Assembly (NCBI RefSeq): GCF_001556515.1
Contig: NZ_LSJA01000319.1
Location: 1-10,844 of the forward strand
Source of the DNA: Caulobacter sp. CCH9-E1
GTDB lineage: Bacteria > Pseudomonadota > Alphaproteobacteria > Caulobacterales > Caulobacteraceae
Length of the DNA: 10,844 bases
Reading direction: 5' to 3'
The position numbers and the translations under genes were made by a program. The notes under the pieces are model-generated. The model saw nothing but the letters and a program-made list of their open reading frames with translations, did not search any database and was not told the origin of the DNA. Within the stretch, counting starts at the first letter, position 1; every line of letters begins with the position of its first letter. Positions 1 through 6,366 of this stretch are shown here, piece by piece.

Positions 1-54
1 AACCCCTCATCCGACCCGCTTCGCGGGCCACCTTCTCCCGCAAGGGGAGAAGGG
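1..54 (+). repeat. Intergenic palindromic repeat, copy A (behind purM)
   Basis: This is one of three copies in the window of a roughly 50-bp element that starts CCCCTCATCCG and ends with GGGGAGAAGG. It contains two hairpins. The inner one is CCCGC-TTC-GCGGG (15-27). The outer one pairs CCTTCTCCC (31-39) with GGGAGAAGG (45-53) around a 5-nt loop. It begins three bases beyond the purM stop codon, so it would lie at the 3' end of the purM transcript. No T-tract follows on the purM strand, so it is not a standard intrinsic terminator. It resembles the mosaic and palindromic intergenic repeats of alphaproteobacteria, but I cannot assign a named family. Confidence 0.85.
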
Positions 55-57
55 AAC

Positions 58-1083
58 TCAAGCCTTGACCAGTTGGCCGCAGATGAAGGCGTCCTCGCCG
101 GCGTTCAGCAGGGCCGCCAGCACCGGCTCGGCGTCGGCCTGAGCGACGATGATGATGAAGCCCACCCCACAGTTGAACGTGCGGCGCATCTCGTGCTCGG
201 AGATGCCGCCGGTCTTGGCCAGCCAGTCGAACACCGGCGGCATTTCCCAGGCGTTCCAGTCGAACTCGGCGGCCAGGCCCTCGGCGATGGCGCGCGGCGG
301 GTTTTCGATCAGGCCGCCGCCGGTGATGTGCGCCCCGCCTTTGACGCGACCCGACTGCAGCAGGGGCAGCAGCGACTTCACATAGATGCGGGTCGGGGCC
401 ATCAGGGCCTCGGCCAGGGTCTTGCCATCCTCAAACGGGCAGGGGGCGTCCCAGGAGAGACCCGAGCGCTCGACCACGCGGCGGACCAGCGAATAGCCGT
501 TGGAGTGCGGACCCGACGAGCCCAGGCCGATGATGATGTCGCCCGCCCGCTGCTTGTCGAGCTTGGGCAGGACGCCGTCGCGCTCGACGGCTCCCACGGA
601 GAAGCCCGCGAGATCATACTCTCCGTCGCCATACATGCCCGGCATTTCGGCGGTCTCGCCGCCGACCAGGGCCGAGCCCGACAGCTTGCAGCCCTCGGCG
701 ATGCCGGCGACCACGCTCTTGGCCGTCTCGACGTCCAGCTTGCCGGTGGCGAAGTAGTCCAGGAACATCAGCGGCTCGGCGCCCTGGGCCAGCAGGTCGT
801 TGACGCACATGGCCACGAGGTCGATGCCGACCGTGGCGTGCATGCCCGCGTCGATGGCGATGCGCAGCTTGGTGCCGACGCCGTCGGTGGTGGTGACCAG
901 CAGCGGATCGTCATAGCCGGCCGCCTTCAGGTCGAAGAGCGCGCCGAAACCGCCCAGGCTGGCTTCCGCCCCGGGGCGGCGGGTGGCCTTGGCCAGGGGC
1001 TTGATCGCGTCGACGAGCGCATTGCCCGCGTCGATATCGACGCCCGCCTGGGCGTAGGTAAGGCCGTTGGGCTGATCGCTCAT
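58..1083 (-). CDS. purM: Phosphoribosylformylglycinamidine cyclo-ligase (AIR synthetase)
   Basis: PurM catalyses the ATP-dependent ring closure of FGAM to AIR, the fifth step of purine synthesis, in the cytosol. Family motifs are visible in order: the N-terminal [11 protein letters not shown] (residues 10-20), TTDGVGTK (65-72), the stretch [12 protein letters not shown] with FLDYFATG (93-114), [11 protein letters not shown] (141-151) and GPHSNGYS further on. The 341-residue length fits the family (about 345 in E. coli). I chose the ATG at 1083 because the family N-terminus begins just after it. An in-frame ATG at 1119 would add 12 unrelated residues, and its GGAGG abuts the start codon with no spacing. 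The Shine-Dalgarno sequence before 1083 is weak. purN commonly follows purM and would lie beyond the left edge, but this is not visible. The gene is divergent from rnd. Confidence 0.97.
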   Translation of the reverse strand: MSDQPNGLTYAQAGVDIDAGNALVDAIKPLAKATRRPGAEASLGGFGALFDLKAAGYDDPLLVTTTDGVGTKLRIAIDAGMHATVGIDLVAMCVNDLLAQGAEPLMFLDYFATGKLDVETAKSVVAGIAEGCKLSGSALVGGETAEMPGMYGDGEYDLAGFSVGAVERDGVLPKLDKQRAGDIIIGLGSSGPHSNGYSLVRRVVERSGLSWDAPCPFEDGKTLAEALMAPTRIYVKSLLPLLQSGRVKGGAHITGGGLIENPPRAIAEGLAAEFDWNAWEMPPVFDWLAKTGGISEHEMRRTFNCGVGFIIIVAQADAEPVLAALLNAGEDAFICGQLVKA

Positions 1084-1102
1084 GAGCTCGCTCTTACGTC
1101 TC

Positions 1103-1126
1103 TCGGAGGACGGGAACATCCTCCGA
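1103..1126 (-). promoter_or_regulatory. Hairpin in the purM leader with a buried GGAGGA
   Basis: An 8-bp perfect inverted repeat (TCGGAGGA at 1103-1110, TCCTCCGA at 1119-1126) with an 8-nt loop lies 20-43 nt upstream of the chosen purM start. In purM RNA the 5' arm contains a strong anti-16S sequence (GGAGGA) paired with the 3' arm. It could modulate ribosome loading or mRNA stability. Only the structure is seen; any regulatory role is inference. Confidence 0.4.
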
Positions 1127-1173
1127 ACTCGCGGAAATTTTGCGTCCCGGCCCAGCTTCGTGCGTCTTGACGC

Positions 1174-1202
1174 TTGCAGACTCGGGGGTGCGCGAGGCTA
1201 TT
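1174..1202 (+). promoter_or_regulatory. Candidate rnd promoter
   Basis: TTGCAG (1174-1179) is separated by 17 bp from GCTATT (1197-1202). The latter begins like the GCTA-type -10 reported for the Caulobacter housekeeping sigma factor. Transcription would start within a few bases of the rnd ATG, giving a nearly leaderless mRNA, which fits the absence of a recognisable Shine-Dalgarno sequence. A better -35 match, TTGACGC, lies at 1167-1173 inside a 12-bp inverted repeat (1162-1173), but it is 23 bp from the same -10. A GACTC site (1179-1183) overlaps the last base of the -35 and the start of the spacer. Confidence 0.3.
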
Positions 1203-1210
1203 AGCAGCGG

Positions 1211-2380
1211 ATGAAGCCGATCACCACCACCGCCGAGCTGGCGGCGTTTTGTAATGAGCTGCAGGGCGAGCCTTTCGTCGCGGTGGACACAGAGTTCATG
1301 CGCGAGACGACCTACTGGCCCAAGTTGTGCCTGATCCAGGTCGCTTCGCCCACGCACGAAGCCGTCATCGACCCCCTGGCCGACGATATCGACCTGGAGC
1401 CCCTACTGGCGGTCATGCGCGACGAGCGCATCCTCAAGGTGTTCCACGCCGCGCGGCAGGACGTCGAGATCTTCAACAATCTGAAGGCGATGCCCAAGCC
1501 GCTGTTCGACACCCAGGTGGCCGGCATGGCGGCGGGCTTTGGCGAGCAGATCGCCTACGACGCCCTGGTCCGCCAGATGCTGCGGATCGAGCTCGACAAG
1601 TCCAGCCGATTCACCGACTGGGCCCGTCGCCCTCTGACCGAGGCGCAGCTCTCCTACGCCCTGGCCGACGTCACGCACCTGGCCAAGCTGTTCCCGATCC
1701 TGCGCGAGCGCCTGGAGACCTCGGGCCGCCTGGCTTGGGTCGAGGAAGAGATGACCGCCATCTCCGACCCGGCCGCCTATGACGTGGACCCGGAAAAGGC
1801 TTGGCGCCGTCTACGCCCGCGCAAGACGCAAGCCAAGTATCTCGCGGTCTTCAAGGCGGTCGCCGCCTGGCGCGAGCGCACCGCCCAGAACCGCGACCAG
1901 CCGCGCGGCCGCATCCTCAAGGACGAGGCCATCGACGAGCTGGCGACCCAGGCCCCGACCAGCCTGGAGGCCCTGAACAACCTGCGCGGCGTGCCCAAGG
2001 GCTTCGGCGGCAGCAAGTTCGGTCCCGACCTGCTGGCCGCGATCAAGGCCGCCCTGGCTGATCCGGAAGGCTACGCTCCCGTCGTCGACAAGCCCGGTCC
2101 GCCGCCCCCCCAGAACGCCGGCGCCGTGGTTGAGCTGCTCAAGGTCCTGCTGAAGGCGCGGGCGGAAGAGGCGGGCGTCGCCTCCAAGCTGATCGCCACC
2201 GTCTCGGATCTCGAGAAGATCGCCGCCGACGACAACGCCGCCACCCCGGCCCTGGCCGGCTGGCGCCGCGACGCCTTCGGAGCTGACGCCCTGAAGATCA
2301 AGCGTGGCGAGCTGGCGCTGGTCCTGGACGGGGCCAAGGTGCGTGTGGTCGAGGTCCGGCGCGCGCCCAAGGCGAACTAG
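1211..2380 (+). CDS. rnd: Ribonuclease D
   Basis: RNase D is a 3'-5' exoribonuclease of the DEDDy class that trims tRNA and other structured RNA 3' ends in the cytosol. The three exonuclease motifs are intact. Exo I is FVAVDTEFM with D26 and E28. Exo II is FHAARQDVEIF with D84. Exo III is LSYALADVTHL with Y149 and D153, where the tyrosine marks the DEDDy subclass. An HRDC RNA-binding domain follows at about 205-285 (AWRERTAQNRDQPRG, then LRGVPKGF), and the remaining C-terminal region is typical of the family. The length of 389 residues is usual. The ATG at 1211 gives the expected N-terminus. The gene is transcribed away from purM, and the histidine kinase follows 150 bp downstream on the same strand. 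Confidence 0.96.
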   Translation: MKPITTTAELAAFCNELQGEPFVAVDTEFMRETTYWPKLCLIQVASPTHEAVIDPLADDIDLEPLLAVMRDERILKVFHAARQDVEIFNNLKAMPKPLFDTQVAGMAAGFGEQIAYDALVRQMLRIELDKSSRFTDWARRPLTEAQLSYALADVTHLAKLFPILRERLETSGRLAWVEEEMTAISDPAAYDVDPEKAWRRLRPRKTQAKYLAVFKAVAAWRERTAQNRDQPRGRILKDEAIDELATQAPTSLEALNNLRGVPKGFGGSKFGPDLLAAIKAALADPEGYAPVVDKPGPPPPQNAGAVVELLKVLLKARAEEAGVASKLIATVSDLEKIAADDNAATPALAGWRRDAFGADALKIKRGELALVLDGAKVRVVEVRRAPKAN

Positions 2381-2390
2381 CGCCGCTTTT

Positions 2391-2422
2391 CTGACGTGGC
2401 GGGGTGGCTCCGCGGGCGTCAG
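2391..2422 (+). terminator. Hairpin behind rnd, possible weak terminator
   Basis: CTGACG (2391-2396) pairs with CGTCAG (2417-2422), and inside them GCGG (2399-2402) pairs with CCGC (2410-2413). The structure starts 11 bases after the rnd stop codon. No T-tract follows, so it may act as a 3'-end stabiliser or a Rho-assisted stop rather than a true intrinsic terminator. Confidence 0.35.
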
Positions 2423-2438
2423 GCCTGTGGAGGTTTAC

Positions 2439-2469
2439 TTAACGTACCCGAATCGAGCCGTAACGTTAA
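2439..2469. promoter_or_regulatory. Inverted repeat around a GAATC site, upstream of the histidine kinase
   Basis: TTAACGT (2439-2445) and ACGTTAA (2463-2469) form a perfect 7-bp inverted repeat with 17 bp between the arms. A GANTC sequence (GAATC, 2450-2454) lies almost at the dyad centre. The AT-rich arms stand out in this GC-rich DNA and lie 62-92 bp before the kinase start. The arrangement looks like an operator for a dimeric regulator, possibly sensitive to adenine methylation. It does not fit the CtrA consensus TTAA-N7-TTAA. I see no convincing -35/-10 pair here. Confidence 0.4.
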
Positions 2470-2530
2470 TCGCCACCGGACTTGTGGCTAGGTTTGACGG
2501 TATGAAGGGCGCCGGAGGCGAGGCGCGCCT

Positions 2531-4243
2531 GTGGGGGTTGAGTTGCGTGAGTTTTGGGGGCGTCTAGCTGGCGATTATCGCGCCGCCGCGATTTCGCGCC
2601 GCCGGCAGATCCCTCTCCGCATCTTCGTCGCGATCTGCCTGTGTCTGACCGGCCTTGCTCTGCATGGCATGCCGTTCCTGGCGCCGTGGATTCTGGTCTA
2701 CGGTCCCGTGCAGCTGATCGAGTTCTACGCCCTCGCCAGCTTTCTGAGCTCGCGTCAACCCGAGCGGCTGATCGGCTTCAATCTGTTCGTCGACGTCGTG
2801 ATGGGCGTCGTTTTCGGGGCGTTGGCCGTTCCGTTCTGGCAAGCCGGCACGCCCGTCACCTCCGCCGGCGCGATGCTGCTGCTTTCGGGATCCGTCTTTA
2901 CCGCCTTGATGGGCGCCGAAGGCTGCGTGATCGCCTTCCTCTGCGCCGTCACGCCGCACCTGGCTTATCTGGTGCTCACGCCGGTCATCGTTGGCGCGGG
3001 CCGTGATCCCTATCTGCCGCATTTCGTGCTGGGCGTCGCACTCTTCTACCTGACGGTTTCGCTGACGTTTCTGTGGTCGCGCCGCACGCTGCTGGCGGAG
3101 CGCGCCGCCCGCCAAGCCGCCGAAGCCCAGATGGCGGCCAAGTCCGCCTTCATCGCCATGGTCAGTCATGAGCTGCGCACGCCGATCAACGCCATCGTCA
3201 ACGGCGCGGCTTCGCTGGAAGGCGGCGGCGAAGCCGATCGCGCGGCGGCCGCGCTGATCGCCGACGCCGGGCTGATGATGCGCGCCCAGCTGAACGACCT
3301 GCTGGACCTTTCCAAGATCGAGGCGGGGCGCATGGGGGGCGAGGTCGTCGACCACGATCTCCGCGCGCTGATCTCCAACACTGTTCGGTTCTGGCGCAAC
3401 ACGGCGCGGGCCAAGGGTCTGCGACTGGCCCTGCGGGGCGTCCAGGCGGGGCCCCAATGGGTGCGGGGCGATCCGATGCGGGTGCGCCAGGTGCTGAATA
3501 ACTTGATCAGCAACGCGATCAAGTTCACAGCCGAGGGCGAGGTGACCGTGACGGTGACCACCCTCACGCGCGATAGCCGCCGCTTCGTGTCGATCGAGGT
3601 GTGCGATACCGGGCCGGGCCTCACCGAGGACCAGATCGCGCGCCTGTTCAGTCCTTACGAGCAGCTCGGCTTGAAGACGGCGCGCGCCTTTGGCGGCACG
3701 GGGCTAGGCCTGGCGATCAGCCGGGATCTGGCGCGGCTGATGGGCGGAGACTTGAAGGCCGTCGACAGCGGCGCCTGCGGCGCTTGTTTCACCCTGACCC
3801 TGCCGGCGCCCGAAGGCGCGCCGCCGCCGGCGGTCGACACCGCCGCGGCCGCGGCGCTCGGCGCGCCCCAGCGGACGTTCTCGGTGCTGGTCGTGGATGA
3901 CCATGACATCAACCGCCGGACCCTGGCGCGAATGCTGGAGGCTTTCGGCGCCGAGGTGGAGACCGCCGAGGACGCGCTCTCGGCGCTGGCGGCCGCCGAG
4001 GAGATCACCTTCGACGCCATCCTGATGGATGTGCGCATGCCGGGCATGGACGGGCTGGAAGCCTCGCGTCGTCTGCGTGACGGCGTCGCCAATCGCGAGA
4101 CGCCGATTATCGCGGTGACCGGCGCGGCTTCGCCCGAGGAGATCGCCGCCTGCCGCGAGGCGGGCATGACGGGCTGGGTGGAGAAGCCCATCAAACCACA
4201 CGATCTCTATGTCGCCCTGTTTGGAAACGGCGCGGCGCTTTAG
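2531..4243 (+). CDS. Membrane-bound hybrid sensor histidine kinase with C-terminal receiver
   Basis: This is a 570-residue hybrid kinase. An N-terminal membrane region (about 29-182) has hydrophobic stretches that could form roughly six helices, with no recognisable periplasmic sensor domain or PAS fold. The HisKA segment follows, with VSHELRTPIN and phospho-acceptor H213. The HATPase domain has an N box NLISNAIKF (324-332), G1 DTGPGL (359-364) and G2 GTGLGL (389-394). An alanine- and proline-rich linker (about 427-447) leads to a receiver with acidic pair D456-D457, phospho-acceptor D500 in LMDVRMPGMDG, T530 and K552 in EKPI. All catalytic residues are present. The GTG start at 2531 is chosen because GAGG (2520-2523) lies 7 nt before it. 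No response regulator or phosphotransfer protein is adjacent, so output probably goes through an unlinked Hpt protein or the receiver acts on its own kinase. The signal is unknown. Confidence 0.92.
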   Translation: MGVELREFWGRLAGDYRAAAISRRRQIPLRIFVAICLCLTGLALHGMPFLAPWILVYGPVQLIEFYALASFLSSRQPERLIGFNLFVDVVMGVVFGALAVPFWQAGTPVTSAGAMLLLSGSVFTALMGAEGCVIAFLCAVTPHLAYLVLTPVIVGAGRDPYLPHFVLGVALFYLTVSLTFLWSRRTLLAERAARQAAEAQMAAKSAFIAMVSHELRTPINAIVNGAASLEGGGEADRAAAALIADAGLMMRAQLNDLLDLSKIEAGRMGGEVVDHDLRALISNTVRFWRNTARAKGLRLALRGVQAGPQWVRGDPMRVRQVLNNLISNAIKFTAEGEVTVTVTTLTRDSRRFVSIEVCDTGPGLTEDQIARLFSPYEQLGLKTARAFGGTGLGLAISRDLARLMGGDLKAVDSGACGACFTLTLPAPEGAPPPAVDTAAAAALGAPQRTFSVLVVDDHDINRRTLARMLEAFGAEVETAEDALSALAAAEEITFDAILMDVRMPGMDGLEASRRLRDGVANRETPIIAVTGAASPEEIAACREAGMTGWVEKPIKPHDLYVALFGNGAAL

Positions 4244-4253
4244 ACGCCGTTTC
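4224..4253. terminator. Bidirectional hairpin between convergent genes
   Basis: GAAACGGCG (4224-4232) pairs with CGCCGTTTC (4245-4253) as a perfect 9-bp stem with a 12-nt loop that contains the kinase stop codon. A-rich and T-rich outer flanks on both sides make it a plausible short bidirectional terminator for the convergent pair. The U-tract is only three bases, so efficiency may be low. Confidence 0.5.
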
Positions 4254-4255
4254 GG

Positions 4256-4537
4256 CTAGCCTCGCGCGAGTTGGGCCAGGGCTGCGCCCGCCGCCAGGCC
4301 GAGCGCGCAGAAAACGCCCAGATGGAAGATCACCCCGGCGGCCACGGTCTGACCGACCGACCAGCCGTTCTTGGCCGCGAAGGCGCGGGCGAGGTCGGCC
4401 TGCAGGGCGCGGGCGGCGCTGGCGACCGGCGTGTCCTGGTCGTTGGCCGGGCGCGGGACGATGCGCGGCTCGAAGCGCGGCGTCGCGCTGGGGCGGGGGG
4501 TGATGGCGTCCAGGTAGTGGGTGCGATGCTTCAGCAT
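4256..4537 (-). CDS. Small protein of unknown function with a C-terminal membrane helix
   Basis: This 93-residue protein is not recognised. The N-terminal 40 residues are polar, basic and rich in proline and arginine (PRPSATPRFEPRIVPRP). They are followed by an alanine-rich helical stretch (about 40-56). A single hydrophobic segment (about 66-89, containing VIFHLGVFCALGLAAGAAL) comes next, with a short tail. This suggests a tail-anchored inner-membrane protein with its N-terminus in the cytosol. A strong Shine-Dalgarno sequence, AGGGAGG, lies 8 nt before the ATG, which argues that it is a real gene. It is convergent with the histidine kinase (12-bp gap) and lies downstream of ppx on the same strand after about 160 bp. 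Confidence 0.75.
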   Translation of the reverse strand: MLKHRTHYLDAITPRPSATPRFEPRIVPRPANDQDTPVASAARALQADLARAFAAKNGWSVGQTVAAGVIFHLGVFCALGLAAGAALAQLARG

Positions 4538-4633
4538 CTGGGGAACCTCCCTTTGTCTTTCAGGAAGGCTAGGGCGGGCATGCCTAACAAAGCATGCTGG
4601 AAAGATCCGTTAGAGGTGCGGCAAGTTGTCAGA

Positions 4634-4699
4634 TTCCTCGTATTGAGGAAATAAAGGTCGAATTAAACATGATTTTCTGGTGATCTCTACCTGAGATCA
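4634..4699. other. Two inverted repeats between ppx and the small membrane protein gene
   Basis: TTCCTC-GTATT-GAGGAA (4634-4650) is a 6-bp stem with a 5-nt loop, overlapping a GATTC site (4632-4636). TGATCTC-TACCT-GAGATCA (4681-4699) is a 7-bp stem with a 5-nt loop that includes the ppx stop codon. Neither is followed by a T-tract on the minus strand. They could be 3'-end structures of ppx or operators for the small gene. Nearby, GCATGC occurs twice, 14 bp apart (4578-4583 and 4592-4597). Confidence 0.35.
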
Positions 4700-6199
4700 A
4701 CCTGAGACGATCTTGGGTTTCAGGCCAAGGTGTTGCGCGGCCGTGTTGGCGCGCTTGTTGGTCTGCTCGCCCAGCAGCAGGTCGGCGAAGCCGGGGTCGG
4801 CGGCCAGCATCAGGCTGGTCTTGTCCAGGCTCAGGCGGGCGTGAGCCAGCAGGCTGGGGCTGCGGCCCGACAGATCGCAGGCCAGGCGGATCGTAGCCCC
4901 CAGGGCTCGGGCGCGCTTCAATTGGGCGGGGCTGAGCAGCCGCTCCAGCGTGGCCAGTTCGGGCGGGTGGAAGTTGGTCGCGTGGCGCGCGTGGGCCGCG
5001 GCGGCCAGGAAGCAGCGCTCGGCGTGGGTCTGGCCGGCGATCGGCGCGCGCAGCACCTGCTCGAAGACGAGGTCGGCGCGATGGTCCGGGTGCAGCCGCA
5101 CGCCCACGTCCGCGAGCCGGCAGGCGGCCGAGACCAGCACGCCGTCCCGCTCGCCGAACAGGGGGGGCAGATCGCGGAACGCCGGGGCGATCCAGGCGTC
5201 CAGGGCCGCGCCGAGGTCGTCGGCCACGCCCTGCCGGGCGCCCAGGGCCGAGCACCCCTCGATCAGCGGGTCCAGGCTGCGCACGCGCGGCGGCATGGCC
5301 TCGAACAGCAGGCCCTCGCGCACGCCATAGGCCGAGATTTCGATGCGCTTGAGGGAGAGCTGCTCGATCAACGTCTCCAGCACCACGGCCGCATAGGGCA
5401 GGGTCTCCGAGCGCTTCTTGCTCATGCCCTCGATGCGCTCCAGCGAGCTTTTCGACTGGTGGCTGACCAGGCGCGCGGCTTCCAGGGCCTCGCCGGCGCC
5501 GATCTCGTATTGGTGGACGACGTGCAGCGGATAGCCCGACAACCGCATGTGCAGCAAAGCAAGGTTGCGCCAGGCGCCGCCGACGGCGTGGAAGGTGTCG
5601 GTGCGGAAGTCGGCGGCGACGGCGGCGATGCGCTCGCGGGCCAGCCGCCGGACCCGCTCGGCGTCAAAGCCGCCATTAAGTCCCCCATGGGGACCGGCCA
5701 GGCTGAAGGGGCCGAGGGGGAGGGTGACGCCGTGGCCCGCGCCGGTGGCCGACAGGCGCACGAGCTCGAGGCTGGCGCCGCCCAGGTCGCCGACCACGCC
5801 CTCGGCGTCCGGCGCGCCGGCCAGCACGCCGACCGCGGCGTAGTGGGCCTCTTCCTCGCCCGAAAGGACGCGGACGGTGAAGCCGGTCTGCTCGCGCACG
5901 CGGCGGATGAAGTCGGGGCCGTCGGCGGCGTCGCGGGCGGCGGCGGTGGCGACGGCGAACACCTCGGCCGGGTTCACCGCTTCCAGCACGGCGCGGAAGC
6001 GCTTCAGGGCCTGCAGGGTCTGGATCACGCCCTCGGGCGACAGCCGGCCGGTCTTGGCCAGGTCGCGGCCCAGGCCCGCCAGGACCTTCTCGTTGAAGAC
6101 CGTCCAGATGGCGCGACCTTCCAAGCGGTACACCACCAGGCGCACCGAGTTGGAGCCGATATCGATCACGGCCGCGTCGCGCGGCGCCGGGAAGGGCAT
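4697..6199 (-). CDS. ppx: Exopolyphosphatase (Ppx/GppA family)
   Basis: Ppx enzymes remove terminal phosphates from polyphosphate, and some members hydrolyse pppGpp. They belong to the actin/Hsp70 sugar-kinase-like fold. Visible motifs are phosphate-1 AAVIDIGSNSVRLVVY (9-24, D13), ATAAARDAADG (84-94), VLSGEEEAHYAAVG (111-124, with the conserved glutamates), and phosphate-2 VGDLGGASLEL (136-146). A GAVGGAWRNLA-like segment and a C-terminal HD-like helical region (about 310-500) follow. The 500-residue length matches the long, two-domain exopolyphosphatase form. The ATG at 6199 sits about ten residues before the first motif; the Shine-Dalgarno sequence is weak. ppx is divergent from the phosphotransferase gene and about 1.5 kb from ppk1, the enzyme that makes its substrate. 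Specificity for polyphosphate over pppGpp is inferred from that proximity. Confidence 0.92.
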   Translation of the reverse strand: MPFPAPRDAAVIDIGSNSVRLVVYRLEGRAIWTVFNEKVLAGLGRDLAKTGRLSPEGVIQTLQALKRFRAVLEAVNPAEVFAVATAAARDAADGPDFIRRVREQTGFTVRVLSGEEEAHYAAVGVLAGAPDAEGVVGDLGGASLELVRLSATGAGHGVTLPLGPFSLAGPHGGLNGGFDAERVRRLARERIAAVAADFRTDTFHAVGGAWRNLALLHMRLSGYPLHVVHQYEIGAGEALEAARLVSHQSKSSLERIEGMSKKRSETLPYAAVVLETLIEQLSLKRIEISAYGVREGLLFEAMPPRVRSLDPLIEGCSALGARQGVADDLGAALDAWIAPAFRDLPPLFGERDGVLVSAACRLADVGVRLHPDHRADLVFEQVLRAPIAGQTHAERCFLAAAAHARHATNFHPPELATLERLLSPAQLKRARALGATIRLACDLSGRSPSLLAHARLSLDKTSLMLAADPGFADLLLGEQTNKRANTAAQHLGLKPKIVSG

Positions 6200-6216
6200 G
6201 GGCGTGGTTTAGCGTA

Positions 6217-6232
6217 TTCCCCGGCCGGGGAA
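6217..6232. repeat. 16-bp perfect palindrome in the ppx leader
   Basis: TTCCCCGGCCGGGGAA is a perfect palindrome ending 17 bp upstream of the ppx ATG. A second short hairpin, TTTCC-ACGG-GGAAA (6259-6272), lies further upstream. Both would be within the ppx 5' UTR if transcription starts near the TATAAT at 6296-6301. They could be a protein operator or an RNA structure that affects translation. Confidence 0.5.
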
Positions 6233-6295
6233 AGCGGGACCGATCGTCCGAAAGCGATTTTCCACGGGGAAAGCCTTTTCGCAAAACGCCCGGGA

Positions 6296-6301
6296 ATTAT
6301 A
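6296..6301 (-). promoter_or_regulatory. Candidate -10 element for ppx
   Basis: Read on the minus strand, this is a perfect TATAAT flanked on both sides by CCCGGG. No good -35 stands 16-18 bp upstream, so the promoter may need an activator. Transcription starting near 6289 would leave a leader of about 90 nt before the ppx ATG. Confidence 0.35.
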
Positions 6302-6312
6302 CCCGGGTTATA

Positions 6313-6340
6313 TTGACTCACATTTTATCCGGGTGAATAT
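6313..6340 (+). promoter_or_regulatory. Candidate promoter of the phosphotransferase gene
   Basis: TTGACT (6313-6318) stands 16 bp before GAATAT (6335-6340). The -35 overlaps a GACTC methylation-type site (6315-6319), and the third CCGGG repeat lies in the spacer. Transcription from about 6348 would leave a leader of about 19 nt before the ATG at 6367. Confidence 0.4.
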
Positions 6341-6366
6341 GGCGGCTCCTCAGACCGAGTTGGCCG

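Larger units (their letters stand above)
6289..6340. repeat. 13-bp-period CCCGGG array in the ppx/phosphotransferase spacer
   Basis: Hexamers CCCGGG at 6289-6294 and 6302-6307 and TCCGGG at 6328-6333 start on an exact 13-bp grid, each followed by an AT-rich 7-mer (AATTATA, TTATATT, TGAATAT). The skipped unit at 6315-6327 starts GACTCA. The array spans both candidate divergent promoters, so it is a likely shared operator. No regulator is identified. Confidence 0.5.

Noticed and set aside
73..1170. A 365-codon plus-strand frame opposite purM
   Set aside because: It is a high-GC shadow of purM, with low-complexity composition and no domain.
2439..2469. A CtrA site formed by the two TTAA sequences
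   Set aside because: The TTAA halves are 27 bp apart and inverted, not the TTAA-N7-TTAA arrangement.
2502..2567. A 21-codon ATG frame overlapping the kinase start
   Set aside because: It has only a weak ribosome-binding site and no visible conservation cue. It could be a leader peptide, but nothing supports that.
4730..6316. A 528-codon plus-strand frame opposite ppx
   Set aside because: It is an antisense shadow, rich in repeated Q/G/H/A with no motif; ppx on the other strand has full family motifs.
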